A DNA stretch of 64,000 nt from Salegentibacter holothuriorum (GTDB taxonomy: Bacteria; Bacteroidota; Bacteroidia; Flavobacteriales; Flavobacteriaceae): contig NZ_FUYY01000001.1 in assembly GCF_900168045.1 (NCBI RefSeq), positions 62,001 to 126,000 of the forward strand, in the 5' to 3' direction. Positions within the stretch are counted from its first letter, which is position 1. Each line of letters starts with the position of its first letter. This document shows positions 8,163-16,966 of this stretch, piece by piece. Below the pieces are notes generated by a model. It ran no database searches and was not told the DNA's origin. It was given only the letters and a program-made list of their open reading frames with translations. The translations under genes and the position numbers were made by a program.

Positions 8163-8264
8163 AGGTTACTAACTAGCAAATCAACCTAAATTTCTTCAAA
8201 TCACCCTACATTGAAGAGAGCGTGTTGGAAGTCTGTGTTAAATACAGATAGATAAATCTTAATT

Positions 8265-8738
8265 ATGTCGTGGTACGTTTTATACACCAAACCAAGAACA
8301 GAAAAGAGAGTGGCCGAACGTTTGGAACAAATGGGGGTAGAGGTTTACTGTCCTTTAATTACCGAAATTAAACAGTGGAAAGATCGCAAAAAAAAACTGA
8401 AAACCCCGCTTTTTAAATCCTATGTCTTTATTAGATTGCAGGAAAATAACCGTAATCAGGTTTTTGATGTTCCTGGGGTTGTTCGCTATTTATTCTGGCT
8501 TGGAAAACCCGCAATGGTACGAAACGAAGAAATTATGGTTATCCAGGAATGGTTGGACGGAGATAAAGTGGATGATGCAAAAGTAGAACACCTTAATGAA
8601 GGCGATCAAATAAGCATTAAGAACGGAGTCTTTAAAGACCAGGAAGCCATTATTCGTGAAGTTGGTAAAAGGAAAATGAGACTTATTCTCCCAAAATTAG
8701 GGTGTACAGTAGAAGTTTTAACTAAAGAGGTGATTTAA
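8265..8738 (+). CDS. UpxY-family transcription antiterminator (NusG paralogue)
   Basis: A 157-residue NusG-like protein with an N-terminal NGN domain (SWYVLYTKPRTEKRVAERL, KTPLFKSYVFIRL, VPGVVRYLFWLGKPA) and a C-terminal KOW segment (LNEGDQISIKNGVFKDQEA). UpxY proteins bind RNA polymerase and suppress termination in surface polysaccharide operons of Bacteroidota, and normally are the first gene of the operon they control. Here the next gene (sbcC) is convergent and only 37 bp away, so this copy is an orphan with no local polysaccharide cluster. It may act elsewhere on the chromosome. Confidence 0.88.
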   Translation: MSWYVLYTKPRTEKRVAERLEQMGVEVYCPLITEIKQWKDRKKKLKTPLFKSYVFIRLQENNRNQVFDVPGVVRYLFWLGKPAMVRNEEIMVIQEWLDGDKVDDAKVEHLNEGDQISIKNGVFKDQEAIIREVGKRKMRLILPKLGCTVEVLTKEVI

Positions 8739-8775
8739 TTGTTTAAAATAAAGAAATTAATTTTCAACTCACAAC

Positions 8776-11700
8776 TCACAACTTCACCGTCAAACTACTA
8801 TATCCCTGTCCGTTTCGGGTTAATTGAATTTGGGTAGCAATACGTTCTTTTAAGGAGGCCACGTGACTTATAATACCAATGGTTTTACCAGATTCTGCTT
8901 GCAGTTTTTCTAAAGTGTCCAGGGTTTGATCTAAAGTTTCAGGATCTAAAGTCCCAAAACCTTCATCAATAAATAAACTATTAATTTCAACGTTTCTTGA
9001 AGCAAGATCAGATAGAGCCAGGGCCAGTGATAAGCTTAATAGGAAAGTCTCGCCACCAGAAAGGGTTTTAACCGATCGTCTTTGTCCGCCCATATCTTCG
9101 TCTATAGCAACCAGGCCGTCGTCTTCTTCTTCGTTTGCTTTGTCTATTTTATAACGTTCACTTAGATCTTTTAACCTCACATTTGCCAGGTAGATTAATT
9201 GTGAAAGAGTGAGATCTTGCGCAAAATCATTGAATTTTTTTCCCTGCCTATCCCCAATTAGCGTATTTAAAAGACGCCAACGTTTGCTTTGTTTTTCTTT
9301 TTCAGCAATTTGATTTTCCAGTTGTTTTAATTTGGACAAGTAATCTTTATTATTTTCTAGTTTTCTTCGCAATTCTTCACAAATTGACTGAAAAAGCTCA
9401 AATTCTTGCTGTTTTCGTGATTGTTCCGTAGCTAAATCTACTGTAGTACGTTCGCTTTCATTTGCCTTAAATTCGATTAATTGCTTTTGTAAAGTAGAAA
9501 TTCCGGTGGTGACATTACTTTTTTCTCTTAAAATACTGTCTTTTTGGTCTTTTAACTTCAGGAATTTATTACCCGGTAACAAGGCCTTAAATGCTCTTTC
9601 AATAGATTCAAAACCTTGTTTTATAATTTCCGGTTGAAGCTTTGCCAGCAGTAGTTCGTATTTTTCTACCTGCTGACTTAATTGCTCTTTTTGCTGTTTT
9701 TGGTTTTCTTTTAAGTAATTCTTTTCCTGAATTAAGGCATTCCATTTATCCATGAACTCCCGGCTGTCTTCCACAATATTATTTCCTGAATAACTTGATT
9801 GAAGTTGCTTCTGTAATAATTTACCTTGTTGAAGAATATTATCTAATTCTCCCAAAATCGGCAGCCCTGTAGCTATTGCACTTAGTTTTTGTTGTTTAGT
9901 TTGAAATGCTTCAAGACTTTCAATTTTTGTATTAATCGTCTTAGTATAACTTTCCCAATCTATCTTTTCTTCAAAATGAAAATCTGGATATTTTTCGCTA
10001 AATATTTGCTTATTTTCCGAAACCCGATTTTCAATCTCAATTAATTCCTTTTTCGCTTTTTGCAGTGATTCTTCTATATGCACAAATTTCGACTGCGCCT
10101 GGGTGAGTTTTGTACTTTGGTTTTCTATTTCTTTGCTTCTTGCTGAAATTTTCACTTCAAGCTCGTCTTCAAGCTCTGGAAGATGTTCAGAGTAAGGATG
10201 CTCTATAGAACCACATAGCGGACAGGCTTCTCCGGTTTTTAGCGATTTTCTAAGCTCTTCTAACTTCGCGGTTTTTAGCTGATTGTCCTTTTTAAGCTGA
10301 AGTATTTCTAAATCCTTTTTTAAGGAAACAAGTAGGTCTTTTTCTTTCTCAATAACTTTAGGTAAAGCTTCCAGTTCCGGTTGATATGCCTGAATATCTT
10401 TAGTAAGTTTTGAACTATTTGCCTCGAGCTGGAGTTTTTTTTCAGAAAACTGCCTGGCTTCAAGCGCCTTTTCTAAATCGTTTTTTAAACGCGATTTTTC
10501 GGAACTTAGTTTTTCTAAATCCACTTCCTTCAAATCAGTTTGGAGTTGTTCCTTCTGCTGAAGTTGCTCAGTTTGAAGTTCTTCCAGTAGTTTCTTTCCG
10601 GTTTTTAAATCATTTTCCGGAAAGTTTAGTCTTAATTCTCTTATTTCGGTTTTAAATAACTGTAGCTTACTTTTATAATCACGTCCCAAAGAAGTTTTCT
10701 CATCCTGTAGCTTTACTATTTTTTCGGTAAAAAGATTCAGTTTTTCTTTTAAATTTTCCGCACTAACATCTTCCTGCACAAAAGATTTTACCTGATGAAT
10801 AAACCCGGAGGTATTATCTTTATTCGCTTCAATTTTTTCCGAGGTCTTTCCCAGGTTTTCTTTTAAACTTTGTAATTCCTGCTGAAATCTGTTCCAGGAT
10901 TGCAATTCTTCTGCAATGGGTTGCAATTTCTCGTGTTGGTTAAGACGTTCACCATATTCAGCTTCAAATGCTTTAAGCTGTTGATTCAGTTTTGATTCTT
11001 CCTCCTGTAAACCGCTTATTTCTTTTTCCTGCTTTTTAATGTTTTGCTTTAACTCCAGCTGTTTTTCAATCAGCTTCAGATCATTCTGCAAACTTTCAGT
11101 CTGAGTAGTTTTTTCTTTTAAATCTTTATTGAAAGTTTCAAGATCTTCTTTAGAAAGCAAATACGATTCAAAGAGTTTTATTTCGTTTTGCTGGGATTCA
11201 ATTTCTTTAGTTTCGTTTTTAAAACGTTCAAAAGCTTTAATGCCTAATTGGCGATAAATGCCTGTACCAGTAATTTTTTCCAGTAATTCCCCGCGTTCTT
11301 CTTTTTTAGCCGAAAGAAATTTAGCAAAATCGCCCTGTGCCAGTAAAACCGATTTAATAAACTGATCGTAATTTAAACCGATTAATTCTTCATTTTTTCC
11401 CGGAACTTCAGATTTTTTAAGATCTAATAACGAGTTATCCTGAAGATTGGCAATCTCCATATTATAATCGTTGAGGTTTCCATTTCGATTCACCTCAATG
11501 CTCCAGGAAGAAGTAAAACGACCTGCACCTGTTTCATAAGTAACTTTAGCGAAGGCTTCTTTTTGATTTCTGGTAAGGATGGCTCCTTTTTCCCTAATTT
11601 CTTTTTTACTGATTTTACCTAGCCGTGGTACCTGGTTAAAAAGCGCCAGCGAGATCACATCAAGAATGCTACTCTTTCCACTTCCGGTTGGACCGGTGAT

Positions 11701-11802
11701 GGCAAACAGCGTATTCCCCGAAAACGGAGCAGCTTCAAAATCTATAAAATTTTCACCTTTCAAAGAATTAATGTTTTTAAAGGCTATGCTTAGAATCTTC
11801 AT
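8776..11802 (-). CDS. sbcC: Exonuclease subunit SbcC (SMC-like ATPase)
   Basis: A 1008-residue ATPase of the Rad50/SbcC family. With SbcD it forms a nuclease that cleaves hairpins and processes DNA ends. Walker A GPTGSGKS is at 37-44. Long coiled coils (about 190-520 and 540-830, rich in Glu, Lys, Gln, Leu) surround the zinc hook GEACPLCGS near residue 527. The C-terminal ABC signature LSGGETFLLSLSLAL and Walker B LFIDEGFGTLDPE are intact. The length is normal for the family. It starts 3 bp after the sbcD stop on the same strand, forming a two-gene operon. Confidence 0.95.
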   Translation of the reverse strand: MKILSIAFKNINSLKGENFIDFEAAPFSGNTLFAITGPTGSGKSSILDVISLALFNQVPRLGKISKKEIREKGAILTRNQKEAFAKVTYETGAGRFTSSWSIEVNRNGNLNDYNMEIANLQDNSLLDLKKSEVPGKNEELIGLNYDQFIKSVLLAQGDFAKFLSAKKEERGELLEKITGTGIYRQLGIKAFERFKNETKEIESQQNEIKLFESYLLSKEDLETFNKDLKEKTTQTESLQNDLKLIEKQLELKQNIKKQEKEISGLQEEESKLNQQLKAFEAEYGERLNQHEKLQPIAEELQSWNRFQQELQSLKENLGKTSEKIEANKDNTSGFIHQVKSFVQEDVSAENLKEKLNLFTEKIVKLQDEKTSLGRDYKSKLQLFKTEIRELRLNFPENDLKTGKKLLEELQTEQLQQKEQLQTDLKEVDLEKLSSEKSRLKNDLEKALEARQFSEKKLQLEANSSKLTKDIQAYQPELEALPKVIEKEKDLLVSLKKDLEILQLKKDNQLKTAKLEELRKSLKTGEACPLCGSIEHPYSEHLPELEDELEVKISARSKEIENQSTKLTQAQSKFVHIEESLQKAKKELIEIENRVSENKQIFSEKYPDFHFEEKIDWESYTKTINTKIESLEAFQTKQQKLSAIATGLPILGELDNILQQGKLLQKQLQSSYSGNNIVEDSREFMDKWNALIQEKNYLKENQKQQKEQLSQQVEKYELLLAKLQPEIIKQGFESIERAFKALLPGNKFLKLKDQKDSILREKSNVTTGISTLQKQLIEFKANESERTTVDLATEQSRKQQEFELFQSICEELRRKLENNKDYLSKLKQLENQIAEKEKQSKRWRLLNTLIGDRQGKKFNDFAQDLTLSQLIYLANVRLKDLSERYKIDKANEEEDDGLVAIDEDMGGQRRSVKTLSGGETFLLSLSLALALSDLASRNVEINSLFIDEGFGTLDPETLDQTLDTLEKLQAESGKTIGIISHVASLKERIATQIQLTRNGQGYSSLTVKL

Positions 11803-11805
11803 TGT

Positions 11806-13023
11806 TTAAGCTTTTTTAGATTGATGCACTTCTTCAAGAATTTCATTAAAAGCGCTCATTAATTCCTTACGAGTTTCTTCATCTTCTTCTTGTTTCTCTA
11901 CTAATTTTTGAAAAACATCTAAAGGTTGCAGATCTTCCAATTGTTGTTTTTCTTCATAAAGTTCACCACTACCACTAATTTTGTTTTTAAAACTGGCGCG
12001 ATGTTTTACGATTTCGTAACCTTCAACCTTAAAATTATCGACCAACTGATCCAGTTCATAAATTTTATTAGAGTCAAAATTCTCTTCCTGTAGTTCAATT
12101 TCAATTAAAGACGCGAGTCCTTCCCGATCTTGCAGCTCTTTTAATTTCTGCTGAAGTTTTCCCAGATTTCCAGTAATTTTCAATAATGCTCTAAAACCTG
12201 GAATTTCTATACTTTTTGGTTCCCAACCGGTCTCGGTATCCAATAGAAGAACACGGTTCTTATTAGTACGCTCACTAAACGAAAGTGGAATAGGAGATCC
12301 GCTGTAAAAAGTGGGAGTAGCTGCATTTACTCTTTGTGGTTTATGAATATGCCCAAGTGCGATATAATTATAATAATCTCCAAACTGAAGCGCATTAAAA
12401 GCCGCCTGGTTGCCAATTTGAATATCTCGTTCACTTTCTGAGGTTTCTGCACCGGCAGCAAAAAGGTGGCCCATCGCGATTGTTGGAATTTCCGGAAATT
12501 CAGTTTTACAAATTTTAGCGGTTTCTAAAAATGTTTGCTGAATTCCTTTTCGTAAAGCTTCCAGCCTGTCTTCATAAGAATTTCCCTGGCTGGCAGTTCT
12601 TAAATCGGCATCCCGCAAATAGGGGAGGGCGGCAATAAGAAGTTCGGTTTTGCTTTTATCATTTTTAATAGGAATAATACATTCTGAAAGATCATCGGGC
12701 AAACCGCCAATAATATGAATATCTAATTCGCGTAACACTTCCTGTGGGGCATTCAGCATAGTTGGGGAGTCATGATTGCCACCGGTAAGAATAATCTTGC
12801 AGTCTAATCGCTTCAGCTTCATTAAAGCTTTAAAATATTGCTGCCTTGCTTCCGAAGAAGGATTAGCCAGGTCAAAAACATCTCCCGACACTAATAAAAC
12901 TTTTACGTCATTTTTAGTGATACAATTGCAAAGCCAATCTATAAAAAGATCAAAATCTGGTTGTAAACTGTGTTTATGTAGTTTTTTACCAATATGCCAA
13001 TCGGCGGTATGCAGAATTTTCAT
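11806..13023 (-). CDS. sbcD: Exonuclease subunit SbcD (Mre11-type nuclease)
   Basis: A 405-residue calcineurin-like nuclease, partner of SbcC. All phosphodiesterase motifs are visible: ILHTADWHIG (Asp8, His10), VSGDVFD, LTGGNHDSP, AMGHLFAAG and ALGHIHKPQ. The C-terminal region after about residue 290 is the capping and SbcC-binding part. It is the first gene of the sbcDC operon. The divergent upstream region holds a copy of the dispersed element (13128-13237), which points toward the other gene. Confidence 0.95.
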   Translation of the reverse strand: MKILHTADWHIGKKLHKHSLQPDFDLFIDWLCNCITKNDVKVLLVSGDVFDLANPSSEARQQYFKALMKLKRLDCKIILTGGNHDSPTMLNAPQEVLRELDIHIIGGLPDDLSECIIPIKNDKSKTELLIAALPYLRDADLRTASQGNSYEDRLEALRKGIQQTFLETAKICKTEFPEIPTIAMGHLFAAGAETSESERDIQIGNQAAFNALQFGDYYNYIALGHIHKPQRVNAATPTFYSGSPIPLSFSERTNKNRVLLLDTETGWEPKSIEIPGFRALLKITGNLGKLQQKLKELQDREGLASLIEIELQEENFDSNKIYELDQLVDNFKVEGYEIVKHRASFKNKISGSGELYEEKQQLEDLQPLDVFQKLVEKQEEDEETRKELMSAFNEILEEVHQSKKA

Positions 13024-13127
13024 AGAAATGGGTTAAGAATTTGTGCCCGTGTTAAAGTTCGAAAATAATAAAAATTGGTCGTTTAAAATATTCCGTTTAA
13101 ACCTGAATATTTTTAATTTTATAGTTT

Positions 13128-13237
13128 AAGTAAATTAGCTCGCGTTAGGGCCAGGAGTGATTAAAAGGAAAAATTTTTGAATATCGAGCTATCTCGATGC
13201 TTCAAGCCGGAGCATTTAATCTAGATTATCGAGTAAA
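13128..13237 (+). repeat. Dispersed intergenic element, copy A
   Basis: One of six copies of an element of about 100 bp. It begins AAGTAAATTAGCTCGCG, holds an internal inverted repeat ATCGAG-CTAT-CTCGAT, and ends CTAGATTATCGAGTAAA, only 11 bp before the GTG of the PAQR gene. It shares the segment AAAAATTTTTGAATATCGAG with copy B. Confidence 0.75.
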
Positions 13238-13248
13238 TAACTAAAATC

Positions 13249-13899
13249 GTGGAAAAAGTTCCTCACCAAAAATACGATCCCCTTGAAGAAAAATTAAACG
13301 TAGCTTCTCACGGCTTTGGCCTGGTTTTAAGTATTCTTGGTCTTGTTTTACTAATATTAAGAGCCAATGAATTAGGCGAAACCGTACATCTTGTGAGTTT
13401 CAGTATTTTTGGTGCAAGTATGATTTTACTATACGCCGCTTCTACATTTTACCATAGTGCCACTAATAAAAGTCTTCGCTATAAATTAAATATTCTTGAT
13501 CACGCCTCCATTTATGTACTTATTGCAGGAAGCTATACGCCTTTTGCACTTGTGACTTTAGAAGGATGGATAGGGTGGACCATTTTTGGTGTTGTATGGG
13601 GAATTGCACTTACTGGGATTGTACTTAAACTTTTCTTTACGGATAAATACAAAACCCTTTCTACTATTATGTATGTGCTTATGGGCTGGATTATTGTTTT
13701 TGCCATTAAGCCTCTGTACGACAATTTAAGTTCTGAAGGTTTATGGTGGTTGTTTGCCGGAGGAATTTCCTATACTATTGGTGCCGTGTTATTTAGTTTT
13801 GATAAGGTGAGATTTAACCACGCTATTTTTCACGTTTTTGTACTTTTTGGAACCTTTTGCCACTATCTTTCTATTTATTTTTATGTTTTGCCCGGATAG
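13249..13899 (+). CDS. PAQR/hemolysin III family membrane protein
   Basis: A 216-residue protein with seven predicted transmembrane helices. The family metal-site residues are present: NVASHGFGL, AASTFYHSATN, LDHASIYVLIAGSYTPF and the C-terminal FHVFVLFGTFCHYLSIYFYV. Bacterial members (YqfA/TrhA) influence membrane lipid homeostasis; haemolysin naming is historical. The start is a GTG at 13249, with no better ATG upstream. The dispersed element copy A lies directly in front. Confidence 0.88.
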   Translation: MEKVPHQKYDPLEEKLNVASHGFGLVLSILGLVLLILRANELGETVHLVSFSIFGASMILLYAASTFYHSATNKSLRYKLNILDHASIYVLIAGSYTPFALVTLEGWIGWTIFGVVWGIALTGIVLKLFFTDKYKTLSTIMYVLMGWIIVFAIKPLYDNLSSEGLWWLFAGGISYTIGAVLFSFDKVRFNHAIFHVFVLFGTFCHYLSIYFYVLPG

Positions 13900-13947
13900 A
13901 CTTTCGGTTAAAAACAGCCTTATCTCAATTTAAATACTAATTTTAGC

Positions 13948-13971
13948 TTCTGAAAAAGCATATTTTCAGAA
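13948..13971. promoter_or_regulatory. Inverted repeat in leader of the Crp/Fnr gene
   Basis: TTCTGAAAA (13948-13956) and TTTTCAGAA (13963-13971) form perfect 9-bp arms with a 6-bp spacer, 24 bp before the regulator ATG. It could be an operator or an mRNA hairpin. It does not resemble the GTAAC-N4-GTTAC operator. Confidence 0.45.
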
Positions 13972-13995
13972 TTAATAAATATCAGGGAATATTAT

Positions 13996-14628
13996 ATGTT
14001 ACAGGAATTAAAAGAGGCCTACGGTTTTATTTTTGAAGATGAACTTATTGAAGAAATTAACAGCGTTGGCAAGCTACAGTTTAAAGCGCAGGGAAAAAAA
14101 ATTATAGAGATTGGTGAATACGTGAAAATGATGCCTTTACTAATTGAAGGCGCTATTAAGATTATGCGTGAAGATAAAGATGGAGATGAACTCTTATTGT
14201 ATTTTTTAGAACGTGGTGATACCTGTGCAATGACACTTTCTTGCTGTCTTGGGCAAACTAAAAGTGAAATTAGGGCTGTGGCAGAGCGGGATACAAAATT
14301 GATTTTGATTCCTATTGAAAAAATGGAAGAATGGATCTCAAAATATAAATCCTGGCGGGATTTTGTTTTTGCGAGCTATCAGGCTCGTCTTACAGAAATG
14401 TTAGATACCATAGATACTATTGCATTTATGAATATGGATCAGCGTTTAATGAAATATCTTGAAGATAAAGCGAAGATCAATCAAAATGAAATAATTGCTG
14501 TTACCCATCAACAAATTGCCTACGATTTGCATACTTCCAGGGTGGTGATTTCCAGGTTGCTAAAAAAACTGGAGCTTGACGGAAAGATTAAGCTACAACG
14601 AAACAGTATAGAAATAATGGCACTTTAG
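13996..14628 (+). CDS. Crp/Fnr-family regulator with Cys-rich effector region
   Basis: A 210-residue regulator with an N-terminal cupin-like effector domain, a dimer helix (about 112-140) and a C-terminal winged helix with HTH THQQIAYDLHTSRVVISRLL (about 167-190). In cAMP-type proteins the phosphate-binding cassette follows the glycine of the beta-roll. Here that segment reads GDTCAMTLSCCLGQTKSEIRA and places Cys77, Cys83 and Cys84 where the cAMP contacts would be. No Fnr-type N-terminal FeS cysteines are visible. The next gene is a TauE-type sulfite exporter, and three promoters of sulfur genes in the window share a Crp-like operator, so a thiol, persulfide or sulfite sensing role is inferred. 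Confidence 0.9.
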   Translation: MLQELKEAYGFIFEDELIEEINSVGKLQFKAQGKKIIEIGEYVKMMPLLIEGAIKIMREDKDGDELLLYFLERGDTCAMTLSCCLGQTKSEIRAVAERDTKLILIPIEKMEEWISKYKSWRDFVFASYQARLTEMLDTIDTIAFMNMDQRLMKYLEDKAKINQNEIIAVTHQQIAYDLHTSRVVISRLLKKLELDGKIKLQRNSIEIMAL

Positions 14629-14634
14629 TCTTCT

Positions 14635-14678
14635 GTAACCCTTGTTACTGTATAAGCCCCTTATTGCAAGTACTTTTG
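14635..14678 (+). promoter_or_regulatory. Sulfur-regulon operator and promoter of the tauE operon
   Basis: The palindrome GTAAC-CCTT-GTTAC (14635-14648) is followed by 22 bp and the -7 box TACTTTTG (14671-14678). The ATG lies 20 bp after the box. No good -33 element is visible; the operator sits where an activator would replace it. Confidence 0.8.
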
Positions 14679-14698
14679 CGCCAACATAAAAATAAGAT

Positions 14699-15487
14699 AT
14701 GGAAATACTAGGTTATTTTGGAGCATTAATAATTGGCGTTGTCCTGGGCCTTATTGGAGGTGGCGGCTCTATATTAACAGTTCCGGTGCTGGTCTATTTA
14801 CTGGCAATTAACCCTGTAACAGCTACAGCTTACTCCCTTTTTGTAGTAGGTGCATCCTCTTTGGTGGGGGCATTTAAAAATATGCAAAAGAAACTGGTAG
14901 ATTTTAGAACAGCTATTGTGTTTTCTATTCCTGCATTTATAGCTGTCTACGCTACTCGAAAGTATATGGTGCCGGCCATTCCCGAATCTCTTTTTAATAT
15001 AGGTGACTTTGAAATCACGAAAAACATAGGGATTATGCTGTTTTTCGCGATCATTATGATTCTGGCTTCGGTCTCGATGATTAGGGAAAATGGCAAGAAA
15101 AAAGCAGATGCAGTAGAAATAAGTTACAACTACCCATTGATTATAATTGAAGGTATTGTGGTTGGAGTATTAACCGGAATTGTTGGTGCCGGTGGAGGAT
15201 TTTTAATTATCCCGGCCCTGGTGCTACTGGCTAAGCTCCCAATGAAAAAGGCAGTTGCTACTTCTTTATTAATTATTGCCATTAAATCACTTATTGGGTT
15301 TATTGGTGATGTCCAAAATATGGATATCAACTGGGTGTTTTTAGCTATTTTCACAGGACTTTCAGTAATAGGCATGTTTATAGGAATTTACCTTAATAAA
15401 TTTATAGACGGAAAGAAACTGAAAAAAGGTTTTGGTTGGTTTGTCTTAATAATGGGGATTTATATTATTTGGGCCGAAATATCATAG
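14699..15487 (+). CDS. TauE/SafE-family sulfite/organosulfur exporter
   Basis: A 262-residue membrane protein with about eight transmembrane helices and the duplicated glycine-rich signatures of the family: VVLGLIGGGGSILTVPVLVY near the N-terminus and VLTGIVGAGGGFLIIPALVL near residue 160. TauE proteins export sulfite, sulfoacetate or related anions. It is the first gene of a likely four-gene operon and is driven by the Crp-type promoter just upstream. Substrate is inferred from family and neighbours; sulfite would be an expected product of persulfide dioxygenase encoded 8 kb downstream. Confidence 0.9.
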   Translation: MEILGYFGALIIGVVLGLIGGGGSILTVPVLVYLLAINPVTATAYSLFVVGASSLVGAFKNMQKKLVDFRTAIVFSIPAFIAVYATRKYMVPAIPESLFNIGDFEITKNIGIMLFFAIIMILASVSMIRENGKKKADAVEISYNYPLIIIEGIVVGVLTGIVGAGGGFLIIPALVLLAKLPMKKAVATSLLIIAIKSLIGFIGDVQNMDINWVFLAIFTGLSVIGMFIGIYLNKFIDGKKLKKGFGWFVLIMGIYIIWAEIS

Positions 15488-15524
15488 AATTTTGCGATTT
15501 TAGATTGAGATAAAACTGAAATAA

Positions 15525-15977
15525 ATGCACTATAAAAACTACATTTTTGTTGGAATACAACTTGTACTTTTTATTGCTTTTATTTTTGAAATAGATGCTT
15601 TAAAATTTAACCGGCTGGAAGTGCTCCAACCGATTTTTTTAGTATTAAGTGGGCTGGGATTCTTATTTATACTTATAGCGCTACTGCAACTAAATACCAA
15701 TCTATCGCCTTTCCCTAAACCAAAGAATAATGCCACTTTAATTACTTCTGGAGTTTATAAAAATGTTAGGCATCCTATTTATTCAGGAATCCTCTTTGCG
15801 CTGTTTTTTCTGGCCTTGTATTTTAATTCGTTTTATAAGCTTGGCATCGTGCTCTTATTAGTTTTACTTTTTTGGTATAAATCAAAATATGAAGAAGAGC
15901 AATTGTGTTTAAAGTATCCAAACTATCGTGATTACCGTCAGAACACTGGTAGATTTTTGCCTAAATTTATTAGTTGA
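15525..15977 (+). CDS. Isoprenylcysteine/phospholipid methyltransferase-like membrane protein
   Basis: A 150-residue integral membrane protein of the ICMT/PEMT-like methyltransferase superfamily. It has four to five hydrophobic segments and the C-terminal SAM-binding signature: GVYKNVRHPIYSGIL, followed by EEEQLCLKYPNYRDYRQNTG. Bacterial members methylate small thiols, lipids or unknown acceptors. It follows tauE by 37 bp and is probably co-transcribed with it. In a sulfur operon a thiol acceptor is plausible but unproven. Confidence 0.8.
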   Translation: MHYKNYIFVGIQLVLFIAFIFEIDALKFNRLEVLQPIFLVLSGLGFLFILIALLQLNTNLSPFPKPKNNATLITSGVYKNVRHPIYSGILFALFFLALYFNSFYKLGIVLLLVLLFWYKSKYEEEQLCLKYPNYRDYRQNTGRFLPKFIS

Positions 15978-16058
15978 AAATTATATTGATACGCTTTTTT
16001 TGATATCATTATAATTTGGTAGATAGCTCTTTATTTTGGAACCCTATCCAGTATTTTA

Positions 16059-16349
16059 TTGATTACATTATGGAAGTTCATAAAAAAGAAGTATAGAATT
16101 ACGAGTAGATATCTGACCGTTTTTCATATTATTTTACTGCTATTTACACCACTTTACGCTCATTTTCCCTATATTATTATTACAGCAGAGAAAGAAGTAA
16201 GTTTGTTGGCAAACCTGGCGCCAGATGCTACCATTAGTAATTTGGCAATTATGCTCCTAATTGGTGGTTTTATAATTTTACCCGGACTTTTTCATTTAAT
16301 GCGTTCTTTTAATATGATTAAAGTACTTGAAAAACCTCAAAAAGATTAA
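16059..16349 (+). CDS. Small membrane protein of unknown function
   Basis: A 96-residue protein with two hydrophobic segments (about 20-45: LTVFHIILLLFTPLY, and about 63-85: LAIMLLIGGFIILPGLFHL) and charged ends. The frame opens with a TTG at 16059; there is no in-frame ATG near the N-terminus, so the start is uncertain. It ends 2 bp before the methyltransferase ATG, which supports its being a real gene of the tauE operon. No family recognised. Confidence 0.55.
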   Translation: MITLWKFIKKKYRITSRYLTVFHIILLLFTPLYAHFPYIIITAEKEVSLLANLAPDATISNLAIMLLIGGFIILPGLFHLMRSFNMIKVLEKPQKD

Positions 16350-16351
16350 TT

Positions 16352-16966
16352 ATGAATGAAGCAGAATCACATTGGCAAAATGTATATACAAAGAAATCTT
16401 ATCCTGAAACAAGCTGGTTTCAGGAAAAACCTGAGATTTCATTGAGTATTATTAATGAATTGGAATTGCCTTTTACTTCTAAAATTATAGACATTGGTGG
16501 GGGAGACTCTAATCTTGTAGATTTTTTAATGGAAGAAGGTTATCGTGATATTTCGGTTTTGGATATCTCTGCAGAGTCTTTGAAAAAAGCTGAAGCCCGG
16601 TTAGGTGCAAATGCTGAAAAAGTAACCTGGATAAACGCCGACGTCACCTCTTTTAAACCTACGCAAACCTATCATCTCTGGCACGATAGGGCTGCTTTTC
16701 ATTTTCTAAACGAAGATCAGCAAATTGAAAATTATGTACGTACGCTAGAAAATTCTGTTATTCCCGGTGGGTTTGTTATTATGGCAACCTTTTCAAAGAA
16801 TGGCCCTACAAAATGCAGTGGCCGTACTGTGAAACAATATGATAAAGAAGATCTGGAAAATTTACTTGAAGCCAAATTCAACCTTCTAGAAAGTAAAAAT
16901 ATAGATCATAATACACCAACAGGTGCGATTCAAAATTTTACGTTTTGTTGCTTTAGAAAAAAGTAG
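16352..16966 (+). CDS. Class I SAM-dependent methyltransferase
   Basis: A 204-residue soluble methyltransferase. Motif I is KIIDIGGGDSNLVDFL (about 44-59), motif II acidic loop ISVLDISAESL, and motif III-like WINADVTSF followed by YHLWHDRAAFHFL. The N-terminus HWQNVYTKKSYPETSWFQ resembles small-molecule thiol or thiopurine-type methyltransferases. It is the last gene of the tauE operon. Methylation of sulfide or a thiol as detoxification would fit the context; that is inference. Confidence 0.85.
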   Translation: MNEAESHWQNVYTKKSYPETSWFQEKPEISLSIINELELPFTSKIIDIGGGDSNLVDFLMEEGYRDISVLDISAESLKKAEARLGANAEKVTWINADVTSFKPTQTYHLWHDRAAFHFLNEDQQIENYVRTLENSVIPGGFVIMATFSKNGPTKCSGRTVKQYDKEDLENLLEAKFNLLESKNIDHNTPTGAIQNFTFCCFRKK

